Of a stretch of DNA of 64,000 bases, positions 34,042 through 42,080 are shown piece after piece. This stretch comes from Sporosarcina beigongshangi (GTDB taxonomy: Bacteria > Actinomycetota > Actinomycetes > Actinomycetales > Micrococcaceae), in NCBI RefSeq assembly GCF_016820535.1, contig NZ_JADHDY010000010.1:1-64000 (forward strand), read 5' to 3'. Position 1 is the first letter of the stretch; every line of letters begins with the position of its first letter. Below the pieces are notes generated by a model. That model ran no database searches and was not told where the DNA came from. It worked only from the letters and a program-made list of their open reading frames with translations. A program made the position numbers and the translations under genes.

Positions 34042-37002
34042 ATGCCGAACTCTGAAATGCGCAGTCCTTCCGAACGCTACCTGGAAGCCAAGCAGCGCTT
34101 CCAGGACCAGAGCAGCGAACTTGCCGCTTTCACCGCAACACTGGCTTTCGAGCTGGATGCATTTCAAGACACCGCGTGCCGGGCCGTCGAGGCCGGCCGC
34201 GGTGTTTTGGTTGCCGCGCCCACCGGGGCGGGAAAAACAATTGTCGGCGAATTTGCCGTCTACCTTGCACTGCAGAACGGCCACAAGGCCTTCTACACCA
34301 CGCCCATCAAGGCGCTGAGCAACCAGAAGTTCCAGGAACTCAGCGCCAAATACGGCGCCCACAATGTGGGACTGCTGACCGGCGACACCAGCATCAACTC
34401 CGAGGCGCCCGTGGTGGTCATGACCACGGAGGTGCTGCGCAACATGCTCTACGCCGACTCCGACACGCTCACTGGCCTGGCCTATGTGGTCATGGATGAG
34501 GTGCACTACCTGGCTGACCGCACCCGCGGCGCCGTGTGGGAGGAGGTTATCATCCACCTGCCCAGCGAAGTTGCCGTGATCTCGCTCAGTGCCACCGTCT
34601 CCAACGCCGAGGAATTCGGCGCCTGGCTGGGGACCGTGCGCGGCGACACCGCAGTGGTGGTGTCGGAGCACCGCCCGGTCCCGCTGTGGCAGCACGTCAT
34701 GGTCCGTCGCGACCTCGTCGATCTTTTCGCCGAGAACGTGGCCTTTGACGAGGCCGCCCCGGACGCCGTCCCGTCTGGTTCGCCCCGCAGCAACGGCAAG
34801 ACGCCGAAAATCAACGGCGAGCTGCTCAAGCTGGCGCGCAGCGAGTCGGTCTCCACCGGCAGGGGCTCCAGCTACGGCCGCCGGGGCGGACGCGGCAGCC
34901 GCGACGACCGCGGCCGGGACGACGGCCGCAACAGCCGCGGGGGAGACCGCGGCGGACAAAGCTGGGCCCGTCCGGCCACCCGGCCACAGGTCATCCGCGC
35001 ACTGGAGAGCCAGAACCTGCTCCCGGCCATCACCTTCATTTTCTCCCGCGCCGCCTGCGACGCAGCCGTGCAGCAGTGCGCCGCGGCTGGCCTGTGGCTG
35101 ACCACCCGGGAAGAACAGGACGAGATCGCCCGTCGTGTTGACGCCGCCACCTCCGAGCTGCCCGACTCCGACAAGGAGGTGTTGGGCTTCTGGGGCTGGC
35201 GCGACGGCCTGCTCCGTGGCCTGGCTGCCCACCACGCCGGCATGCTGCCCAGCTTCAAGGAAATCGTGGAGGACCTGTTCGCCGACGGCCTGGTCAGGGC
35301 CGTGTTCGCCACGGAGACCCTGGCCCTCGGCATCAACATGCCGGCCCGGACCGTGGTGCTGGAGAAGCTGGAAAAGTACAACGGCGAGGCCCACGTGGGC
35401 ATCACGGCGGGGGAGTACACCCAGCTGACCGGCCGGGCCGGCCGGCGCGGCATTGACGTGGAAGGCCACGCGGTCGTGCTCTGGCAGCCTGGCACCGACC
35501 CGGCCGCAGTCGGCGGCCTGGCTTCCCGGCGGACCTATCCGCTCAACTCCAGCTTCCGCCCCACCTACAACATGAGCATCAACCTCGTGGCCCAGTTTGG
35601 CCGCGACCGCACGCGTGCCATCCTGGAATCCTCCTTCGCCCAGTTCCAGGCCGACCGCTCGGTGGTGGACCTGGCGAAACAGGTCCGCTCCCGCGAGGAA
35701 TCCCTGGCTGGCTACGAAAAGGCCATGACCTGCCACCTGGGCGACTTCAACGAGTACGCCAAATTGCGCCGCGAACTCTCCGACCACGAATCCGGCGCGT
35801 CCAAGTCCAAGGCGAAGCAGCGCCGGGACGCCATCACGCATTCGGTGGCCGCGCTCCGTGCCGGGGACGTGATTGAGGTGGGCGGCGGACGCAAGGCGGG
35901 CTACGCCGTCGTGCTTGACGACGACCCGCATTCCCGCGCGCCCCGCCCCGGCATTCTCGGCCTGGACAAGGAATACCGGCGGCTGAGCCTGCACGACCTC
36001 ACCGGCCCCGTCGAGGCGCTGGCGCAGGTCCGCGTGCCCAAGGGCTTCAACCCCAAGGTGCCCAAGGACAAACGGAACCTGCTGGCCGCCGTCCAGGCGA
36101 AGTTGGATGCCGGCGTGCAGCGCCCCGGCCGGAACGCCGGGTTCAGCTTTGCCGACTCCGGCGAGGAGGAAGCCATCGCCCGGCTGCGGCGGCAGCTGCG
36201 CGCCCACCCCTGCCACGGCTGCAGCGAACGTGAGGACCACGCCCGCTGGTCGGAGCGGTGGTGGAAGCTGCGCAAGGAGACCGACGGGATTGTCCGGGCC
36301 ATCCAGTCGCGCACCAACACGATTGCGCGCACCTTTGACCGCGTCATTGACCTGCTCGCGGGCTATGGATTTGTTGTTGCGGACGACGCCGGCGTGCTGC
36401 GTCCCAGCGCCGACGGCCAGCGGCTGCGGCGGGTGTATGGCGACAAGGACCTGCTGATTGCCTTGGCCCTGCGCAAGGGATCCTTCACCGACCTCTCTCC
36501 GGAGGAGCTGGCGGCCTTCACCACCACGCTGGTGTACCAGTCCAAGCGAGACGCCGAGGGGGCCCGGCCGCGCATGCCCAGCGTCAGCCTGGAACAGTCG
36601 GTGGAGGATGTCATTGTGCTGTGGTCCCGGCTGCAGGATGCTGAGGAGTCGCACCGGCTGCCGCTGACAGGAGAGCCCGAGCTGGGCCTGGTCTGGCCCA
36701 TGTACAAATGGGCGCAAGGCTGGAGCCTGCACGACGCGCTCAACGGCACCGACCTCGCCGCCGGGGATTTTGTGCGCTGGACCAAGCAGGTGATAGACCT
36801 GCTGGGGCAGCTCTCGCAGGTGCCCTCACTGCCCGCCGGCTTTGCCGTGGCCTGCCACAAGGCCATGGACCTGGTGCGGCGCGGGGTGGTGTCCTACTCC
36901 ACTGTTATCGATGAGGAACCGGATCCGGATGAGCTGCCCGTCGTTGACGGCCCCGCGGACATTGCGGGGCTGGAAATTGGTGGATATCCCGTCGTGGAGT
37001 AG
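34042..37002 (+). CDS. helY: Ski2/Mtr4-like DEAD/DEAH-box helicase (HelY type)
   Basis: Superfamily 2 RNA helicase of 986 residues. Domain 1 has Walker A APTGAGKTIVGEFA near residue 57, TTPIKALSNQK, VVMDEVHYLAD (DEVH box) near 150 and SLSATVSNAEEFG. Domain 2 has FATETLALGINMPART and QLTGRAGRRGIDV. Between them, at about residues 273-312, is a disordered Arg/Gly/Asp-rich insertion. The rest is the C-terminal DSHCT region with WAQGWSLHDAL. HelY sits next to tatC in mycobacteria too, so the locus order is conserved. Probable role: RNA remodelling or decay. Confidence 0.92.
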   Translation: MPNSEMRSPSERYLEAKQRFQDQSSELAAFTATLAFELDAFQDTACRAVEAGRGVLVAAPTGAGKTIVGEFAVYLALQNGHKAFYTTPIKALSNQKFQELSAKYGAHNVGLLTGDTSINSEAPVVVMTTEVLRNMLYADSDTLTGLAYVVMDEVHYLADRTRGAVWEEVIIHLPSEVAVISLSATVSNAEEFGAWLGTVRGDTAVVVSEHRPVPLWQHVMVRRDLVDLFAENVAFDEAAPDAVPSGSPRSNGKTPKINGELLKLARSESVSTGRGSSYGRRGGRGSRDDRGRDDGRNSRGGDRGGQSWARPATRPQVIRALESQNLLPAITFIFSRAACDAAVQQCAAAGLWLTTREEQDEIARRVDAATSELPDSDKEVLGFWGWRDGLLRGLAAHHAGMLPSFKEIVEDLFADGLVRAVFATETLALGINMPARTVVLEKLEKYNGEAHVGITAGEYTQLTGRAGRRGIDVEGHAVVLWQPGTDPAAVGGLASRRTYPLNSSFRPTYNMSINLVAQFGRDRTRAILESSFAQFQADRSVVDLAKQVRSREESLAGYEKAMTCHLGDFNEYAKLRRELSDHESGASKSKAKQRRDAITHSVAALRAGDVIEVGGGRKAGYAVVLDDDPHSRAPRPGILGLDKEYRRLSLHDLTGPVEALAQVRVPKGFNPKVPKDKRNLLAAVQAKLDAGVQRPGRNAGFSFADSGEEEAIARLRRQLRAHPCHGCSEREDHARWSERWWKLRKETDGIVRAIQSRTNTIARTFDRVIDLLAGYGFVVADDAGVLRPSADGQRLRRVYGDKDLLIALALRKGSFTDLSPEELAAFTTTLVYQSKRDAEGARPRMPSVSLEQSVEDVIVLWSRLQDAEESHRLPLTGEPELGLVWPMYKWAQGWSLHDALNGTDLAAGDFVRWTKQVIDLLGQLSQVPSLPAGFAVACHKAMDLVRRGVVSYSTVIDEEPDPDELPVVDGPADIAGLEIGGYPVVE

Positions 37003-37109
37003 GGACTTTTCCCGGCCCCGCCGGGGTTGTACCTGCTGCCTGGCCCTGCCGCATGTGCAGGGCTGCCCAATTTTTTGTTGCTGTCTTTTCGAAAGGACCT
37101 GTCCCTCCC

Positions 37110-38762
37110 ATGTCACTGACCCTGTACCGCAACGGTTCCGTCTACAGCGCCGCAGACCCCTTCGCCACCGCCATGCTGGTGGACGGCGACGTCATTGCGT
37201 GGGTGGGGTCCGAACATGCCGCGGCCTCGCTGCTGGATTCGCGCATGACTGAGGTTGACCTGCAGGGTGCGCTCGTGGCCCCCGGATTTGTCGACTCGCA
37301 CGTCCATGTCACCGAGACCGGGTTGGCACTGGAATCCGTGGACCTGTCCGGGGCACGCAGCGCGCGCGGCGTGCTGGACCTGGTGGCGGCCGCCGCAGCC
37401 GCCGCGCCGCCGGTCGATGGTGGGGACGGCATGCTCCTGGGGCACGGTTGGGACAACTCCGCCTGGGCCGATCCCACACTGCCCACTGCCTCGGAACTGG
37501 ATAATGCAGCAGGGGGCCGTGGCGTCTACCTGGCTCGGGTGGATGTCCATTCGGCGCTGGTATCGGGTGCTTTGGCGCAAAGTTCCGGATTGGCTGCACT
37601 TCCCGGATGGGACGGCACCGGGCTGGTCGCCGGTGCGGCGCACACCACGGCGCGCGGGGCCGCCCGCAGTGTGGCGCCCGCGCGCCGTCGTGCCCTGCAG
37701 GAACGCGCGCTGCGCCATGCAGCGGCCAACGGCTACGTGGCGCTGGCGGAAATGAGCGCCCCGCATGTGGGGAGCGTTGAGGACCTGCGGGCCCTCATGG
37801 AACTAAGTGCCGCGAACGCGCCCGAGGCCCTGCCGCAGGTGCTGCCCTACTGGGGCCAGCTCGTTTCCAGCGCCGCAGAAGCGCGCGAGGTGCTGGCTGG
37901 CCTGGGCGTTGACGTGCTGGGGCTTGCCGGCGACTTGAACATTGACGGCTCGCTGGGGTCGCGCTCGGCACTGCTGCGGGCGCCGTACGCGGATAAACCG
38001 GGGACCTCCGGCGCGGCCCACCTCACGGTGGAGCAGGTGGCCGCGCACTTTGCCGCCACCTCGGAGCTGGGGCTCACGGGCGGCTTCCACGTCATTGGCG
38101 AAGGCGCCATGGACATTGCGGTTGCCGGCTTGGAACAGGCCGAGAAAGTCGTGGGAATTGACGCGATCCGTGCCGCGGGGCACCGGCTGGAGCACTCCGA
38201 AATGGTGGACGCCGCGGCCATGGCGGCGCTTGCGAAGTATTCCGTGGGTGTCTCGGTGCAGCCCATGTTTGATGCCTTGTGGGGCGGTGCCGAAGGAATG
38301 TATGCCCAGCGCCTCGGCGCGGAAAAGGCCCTGGGGCTGAACCCGCTGGCGCGCTTCTACGAGGCCGGCGTGCCGCTGTTCTTCGGCTCCGATTCACCGG
38401 TCACCCCGCTCAACCCCTGGGCGAGCGTCCGGGCGGCGTTGAACCATCATGAGCCGTCGTCGCGCATCTCCGCACGGGCCGCCTTCATCGGCCATACGCG
38501 GGCCGGCTGGCGGGCGGCCAAGTCGGAGAACCCGTTCCATGGGCAGCTCGGCGCAGGCGCCCCGGCAAGCTTTGCGGTCTGGGACGTTGAGCAGCTCATG
38601 GTGCAGGTGGCGGACGAGCGGGTGCAGTCGTGGTCCACGGATCCCCGGGCCCGGACGCCCCTGCTGCCCGCGCTGGACACGGGAAGCGACCCGGTGTGCC
38701 TGCAGACAGTCCACCTGGGCAGGGAACTCCACACGAGCGGCGATATCCGGATCGGTGCGTAA
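37110..38762 (+). CDS. Amidohydrolase family protein (YtcJ-like)
   Basis: Metal-dependent hydrolase of 550 residues with a TIM barrel and small beta domain. Metal ligands are seen in GFVDSHVHVTETGLAL near residue 65, HVIGEGAMDIAV, HRLEHSEMVD and the late SDSPVTPLNPW. The frame opens at 37053, but the ATG at 37110 has GAAAGGACC upstream and gives the usual N terminus (LTLYRNGSVYSAADPFATAM). Substrate unknown; relatives hydrolyse amides or cyclic imides. It appears monocistronic and ends before a gene-free 416-bp stretch. Confidence 0.88.
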   Translation: MSLTLYRNGSVYSAADPFATAMLVDGDVIAWVGSEHAAASLLDSRMTEVDLQGALVAPGFVDSHVHVTETGLALESVDLSGARSARGVLDLVAAAAAAAPPVDGGDGMLLGHGWDNSAWADPTLPTASELDNAAGGRGVYLARVDVHSALVSGALAQSSGLAALPGWDGTGLVAGAAHTTARGAARSVAPARRRALQERALRHAAANGYVALAEMSAPHVGSVEDLRALMELSAANAPEALPQVLPYWGQLVSSAAEAREVLAGLGVDVLGLAGDLNIDGSLGSRSALLRAPYADKPGTSGAAHLTVEQVAAHFAATSELGLTGGFHVIGEGAMDIAVAGLEQAEKVVGIDAIRAAGHRLEHSEMVDAAAMAALAKYSVGVSVQPMFDALWGGAEGMYAQRLGAEKALGLNPLARFYEAGVPLFFGSDSPVTPLNPWASVRAALNHHEPSSRISARAAFIGHTRAGWRAAKSENPFHGQLGAGAPASFAVWDVEQLMVQVADERVQSWSTDPRARTPLLPALDTGSDPVCLQTVHLGRELHTSGDIRIGA

Positions 38763-39178
38763 TTCACCCAAATTAGGTGAGTGAAATTGTGTTCCGGGAC
38801 ACGCTGCCTGACCTGCGGTGATGGCCATCGGCGCAGGTCAGGGCCGTGTTGACAGCGGAACAGCAGGCAATTAGTTTTAGGTGAGCGGATAACCTCCCTT
38901 GGGGAGGGACCCGGTCGGTGCGGGCAACCGTCTTACCGACACACGGAGATAAGTTCACGCGCCAGTAGAAAACAAATCGGCACCGTGTGCACAACTGTGC
39001 ACGCTCGCGGCTGCCATTTGGTCCGAAGGCGCGTGGACTTATCTTTTCCCCAGACTCCTCACTTATACTGGGTCTTTGACTTGGTCTGCCCGACCACTGT
39101 GAGCAGGCGCCTTTTTTGCTGTCACTGGTGGAGGTAGTGCTCGGCCTCCCCTTCGCTTTCAGAACTGAAAGGCAGCAA
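38763..39178 (+). other. Intergenic stretch with terminator, promoter and leader hairpin
   Basis: No gene is visible. It holds a perfect 10-bp hairpin (38808-38817/38832-38841) that may end the amidohydrolase mRNA, GTGCAC repeated on both sides of AACT (38988-39003), a TATACT -10 box at 39064-39069, and a leader of about 100 bases with a short hairpin (39084-39108) followed by six T (39112-39117). Confidence 0.6.
39064..39117 (+). promoter_or_regulatory. Promoter and terminator-like leader of the mannosyltransferase gene
   Basis: TATACT -10 at 39064-39069 starts RNA near 39076. Within 45 bases a stem (six pairs, one of them G-T, 13-base loop) precedes TTTTTT, resembling an attenuator. The gene starts 62 bases further on. 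Confidence 0.4.
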
Positions 39179-39913
39179 TTGTTGCGTGTCCTGACCATCA
39201 TCCCCACCTATAACGAGATTGAGTCACTGCCCAAGACACTGGCCCGCCTGCGCGCGGCCGTTCCCGACTCGGACGTTTTGATCGCCGATGACAACAGCCC
39301 TGACGGCACGGGGGTGCTGGCCGACGAATTCGCCGCCAATGACTCCCAGGTCCATGTCCTCCACCGGGCAGGCAAGGAAGGCCTGGGCGCCGCATACCTG
39401 GCTGGCTTCATGTGGGGGCTTGAAGCCGGCTACGACGTACTCGTGGAAATGGACGCCGACGGCTCGCACCAGCCCGAACAGCTGCCCCTGCTTTTGGACG
39501 GGATAGCGCAGGGCGCCGACCTCGTGCTGGGCTCGCGCTGGGTTCCCGGCGGCAAGGTCGTCAACTGGCCGCTGCACCGCAAACTGATCTCCACCTGCGG
39601 CAGCCTCTACTCCCGGGTCCTGCTGGGCATTCCCATACGTGACGTCACGGGCGGCTACCGCGCCTTCAAGCGCAGCACCCTGGAAGCGCTGGACTTCGAT
39701 TCCGTCGAATCGGTGGGCTACGGCTTTCAGGTTGACATGCTGTGGCGGGTCTGCCAAAAGGGACTGAAGGTTGTTGAGGTGCCAATCACCTTCGTGGAGC
39801 GTGAATTTGGCGCTTCCAAGATGAGCGGCAACATAGTCCAGGAAGCCATGGTCAATGTAACCAAGTGGGGACTGGCCGCCCGCTGGAAGCGGTTGGCCGG
39901 CCGAAAGGGCTGA
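39179..39913 (+). CDS. Polyprenol monophosphomannose synthase (Ppm1/DPM1 type)
   Basis: GT2 glycosyltransferase that moves mannose from GDP-mannose to polyprenol phosphate, the donor for lipoarabinomannan-type glycans and protein mannosylation. The 244-residue protein has LTIIPTYNEIESL, IADDNSPDGTG, VEMDADGSHQPEQ (metal-binding DXD) and GSRWVPGGKV with a DPM1-like GGYRAFKR segment. The start is a TTG at 39179 or 39182 after GAAAGG; no ATG fits. Unlike mycobacterial Ppm1 it lacks a fused acyltransferase half. Its convergent neighbour is rbpA, as in mycobacteria. Confidence 0.9.
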   Translation: MLRVLTIIPTYNEIESLPKTLARLRAAVPDSDVLIADDNSPDGTGVLADEFAANDSQVHVLHRAGKEGLGAAYLAGFMWGLEAGYDVLVEMDADGSHQPEQLPLLLDGIAQGADLVLGSRWVPGGKVVNWPLHRKLISTCGSLYSRVLLGIPIRDVTGGYRAFKRSTLEALDFDSVESVGYGFQVDMLWRVCQKGLKVVEVPITFVEREFGASKMSGNIVQEAMVNVTKWGLAARWKRLAGRKG

Positions 39914-39930
39914 CTACTGGCCACCCGATT

Positions 39931-39978
39931 AAAACATGCGGCGCCCCTGGAGTGATTCCAGGGGCGCCGCATGTTTTT
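39931..39978. terminator. Bidirectional terminator between ppm1-like gene and rbpA
   Basis: A perfect 21-bp inverted repeat (39931-39951 with 39957-39977) and 5-base loop, with A/T runs at both ends, serves both convergent genes. Confidence 0.92.
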
Positions 39979-39992
39979 GGCTGCGAAGGATG

Positions 39993-40334
39993 CTAGACCT
40001 TTTCGCCGCGCTTCTCGCGCAGGATGGTCAGGCGGTCGGCCAGGATCGTTTCCAGTTCGGGCATGGTGCGGCGTTCCAGCAGCATGTCCCAGTGGGTGCG
40101 CACCGGCTTGTCGTTGGAGGTGTCGGGGGCCTCGCCGTTGACCAGGAGCGCTTCCTTGCCGGTCTTGGACGTCCAGGTTGCCGGAATCTCAGCCTCAGCC
40201 GAGAACATGACAAACACCTGCTCTCCGTCCGCGCAGCGGTATTCCACACGCTGGCGGGGTGCCGGCTCCACACCGGACTCGGTTTCCATGCTCTGTGCGC
40301 CCAGGCGCATGCCACGCAAGCTGCGATCGCTCAT
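39993..40334 (-). CDS. rbpA: RNA polymerase-binding protein RbpA
   Basis: Actinobacterial transcription activator that binds the group 1 sigma factor and stabilises the open promoter complex. The 113-residue protein has the N-terminal tail (RSLRGMRLGAQSMETESGVE), the core domain with RVEYRCADGEQVFVMFSAEAEIP, and the C-terminal sigma-interaction helices (RTHWDMLLERRTMPELETILADRL). GGGAGAA precedes the ATG. It has its own promoter about 110 bases upstream and a strong shared terminator. Confidence 0.96.
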   Translation of the reverse strand: MSDRSLRGMRLGAQSMETESGVEPAPRQRVEYRCADGEQVFVMFSAEAEIPATWTSKTGKEALLVNGEAPDTSNDKPVRTHWDMLLERRTMPELETILADRLTILREKRGEKV

Positions 40335-40432
40335 GATTTCTCCCTCAAGTAGTTCCCAACAGGTTCAACGCTGCACAGCCGCCACTTGTTCCGTGCGCTG
40401 TGCGGTCTGCGCAAAAAATAGTGGCCGGGCAA

Positions 40433-40481
40433 AATGCCGCGCGGCCAAACACCTATTATACGTGCTTGGCCGCGCGGCATT
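40433..40481 (-). promoter_or_regulatory. Terminator hairpin whose loop carries the rbpA -10 box
   Basis: A perfect 16-bp inverted repeat (40433-40448 with 40466-40481) ends the SPFH mRNA on the minus strand, with TTTTG behind it. The 17-base loop contains TATAAT (40455-40460, minus), a consensus -10 box pointing at rbpA. Confidence 0.7.
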
Positions 40482-40498
40482 GTCCTGCTGTTTCTGAA

Positions 40499-41446
40499 TC
40501 AGATCAGGGGCTTCGCCCCTGCATCTCCAGCGGGCTCGCTGTCGTCGTGTCCGTCTTGGACGGCGCTGCCCAGTACGTTGCCGATGCCCTTCAGCGCATC
40601 GCCCACTTCACTGGGGATGATCCACAGCTTGTTGGAGGTGCCTTCGGCGATCTTCGGCAGCGTCTGCAGGTACTGATAGGCCAGCAGCTTCTGCGTGGGA
40701 TTGCCCTTGTGAATGGCGTCGAACACCTTTTGAATGGCCTGCGACTCGCCGTCGGCGCGGAGGATGGCAGCCTTGGCGTCACCCTCCGCCTTCAGGATGG
40801 AGGACTGGCGCTCACCCTCGGCGGTCAGGATGGCCGACTGCTTTGTGCCCTCGGCGGTCAGGATTGCGGCACGGCGGTCACGTTCGGCGCGCATCTGCTT
40901 CTCCATGGAATCCTGGATGGACAGTGGCGGGTCGATGGCCTTGAGCTCAACACGGCTGACGCGGATGCCCCAGCGGCCCGTGGCTTCATCCAGGACACCG
41001 CGCAGCTGGCCGTTGATCTGGTCGCGCGAGGTCAGTGCCTCTTCAAGGTTCAGCCCGCCAACGACGTTGCGCAGCGTGGTGGTGGTCAACTGCTCCACGG
41101 CCTGGATGTAGTTGGCGATCTCATACGTTGCCGCACGCGGATCGGTGACCTGGAAGTAGACAACCGTGTCGATGGAGACCACCAGGTTGTCTTCCGTGAT
41201 CACCGGCTGCGGCGGGAATGACACCACCTGTTCGCGCAGGTCAAGCAGCGGCAGCAGGCGGTCCACGAATGGAATGAGCACCGTCAGGCCGGGGTTGAGC
41301 GTGCGCTGGTACTTGCCGAGCCGTTCAACGACGCCTGCCCGGGCCTGCGGAATAATCCGCACCGACCGGACAAGAACGATCACTACAAATATCAGCAGGA
41401 CTAAAACAACAAACAACCAAACAATGGTGCCGGCTCCATCTGGCAT
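40499..41446 (-). CDS. SPFH/band-7 membrane protein (stomatin/QmcA-like)
   Basis: Membrane-anchored scaffold protein of 315 residues: an N-terminal transmembrane helix (about 6-27), the SPFH domain (IIPQARAGVVERLGKYQRTLNPGLTVLIPFVD) up to about 200, then a coiled coil with three imperfect repeats of TAEGxxQSxIL before the C-terminal region. The frame opens at 41533, but the ATG at 41446 has AGAGGGGA upstream. It pairs with the NfeD gene immediately upstream, the usual partner of SPFH proteins. Likely a membrane microdomain or quality-control scaffold. Confidence 0.92.
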   Translation of the reverse strand: MPDGAGTIVWLFVVLVLLIFVVIVLVRSVRIIPQARAGVVERLGKYQRTLNPGLTVLIPFVDRLLPLLDLREQVVSFPPQPVITEDNLVVSIDTVVYFQVTDPRAATYEIANYIQAVEQLTTTTLRNVVGGLNLEEALTSRDQINGQLRGVLDEATGRWGIRVSRVELKAIDPPLSIQDSMEKQMRAERDRRAAILTAEGTKQSAILTAEGERQSSILKAEGDAKAAILRADGESQAIQKVFDAIHKGNPTQKLLAYQYLQTLPKIAEGTSNKLWIIPSEVGDALKGIGNVLGSAVQDGHDDSEPAGDAGAKPLI

Positions 41447-41529
41447 GAAATCCCCTCTTTTCTCTTTAAATGTTTCACTCTGCACCCTCATTGCGGCACG
41501 CCGGCATGACCCGGCGGCCGAGGCGTCAG

Positions 41530-42015
41530 TCAAGCAGTAGTTGCGGCCGTTCCGGTTGACTTGTGGGCTGCGGGCCCGTTGACAATGGCCGTGGCCCCGT
41601 CAATGGCGGCCACCTCAACTGAGGCGCCCACGGGCAATTCCGCGCCGCCGGTGATGCGCGCAGTCCAAATGTCTCCGCCAATCTTTACGAGCCCGCCACC
41701 CGTGCCCACGGTCTCCAGCACCACGGCCTTGTGCCCGATCAGCCGGTCCACGTTGGACAGTTGGTCGGCAGGTCCACGCTTGAGGTGCGACAGGGCGAGC
41801 GGGCGGATCAGCACCGTCGTGGCGAGTGCCACCACGCAGAAGATCACAATCTGCAGCCAGAGCTCGGCTCCCAGCAGGAACGCCACAAGGGCGGCCAGTG
41901 CACCGACCGACATCAAGATGAAGTACAGGTTAAGCGTGAGCATTTCGGCCACGGCCAACAGCAGGAACACGGTCAGCCAGAAGATCCAACCGAACTCATT
42001 AATCCAGTCAAGCAT
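41530..42015 (-). CDS. NfeD family membrane protein
   Basis: A 161-residue short NfeD: three or so hydrophobic segments in residues 8-75 and a C-terminal OB-fold domain (about 90-150, GHKAVVLETVGTGGGLVKIGGDIWTAR). It lacks the ClpP-like protease half of long NfeD proteins. The ATG follows AAGGGGGA, and a TAGGCT -10 box at 42052-42057 (minus) gives a ~30-base leader. It forms an operon with the SPFH gene. Confidence 0.9.
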   Translation of the reverse strand: MLDWINEFGWIFWLTVFLLLAVAEMLTLNLYFILMSVGALAALVAFLLGAELWLQIVIFCVVALATTVLIRPLALSHLKRGPADQLSNVDRLIGHKAVVLETVGTGGGLVKIGGDIWTARITGGAELPVGASVEVAAIDGATAIVNGPAAHKSTGTAATTA

Positions 42016-42051
42016 TGAGTCCCCCTTAGAGACGTGTATTGCGTAGCTACG

Positions 42052-42057
42052 AGCCTA
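42052..42057 (-). promoter_or_regulatory. -10 box (TAGGCT) of the nfeD-SPFH operon
   Basis: TAGGCT on the minus strand, about 37 bases upstream of the NfeD start codon, placing the RNA start near 42045. Confidence 0.45.
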
Positions 42058-42080
42058 CTACGAGAGGCTGGGAAAACAGC

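Noticed and set aside
34000-36732. A 910-residue open frame antisense to the helicase gene
   Set aside because: It lies entirely within a well-supported gene on the other strand and its translation is low-complexity Gly/Val/Gln-rich, as expected for antisense GC-rich DNA.
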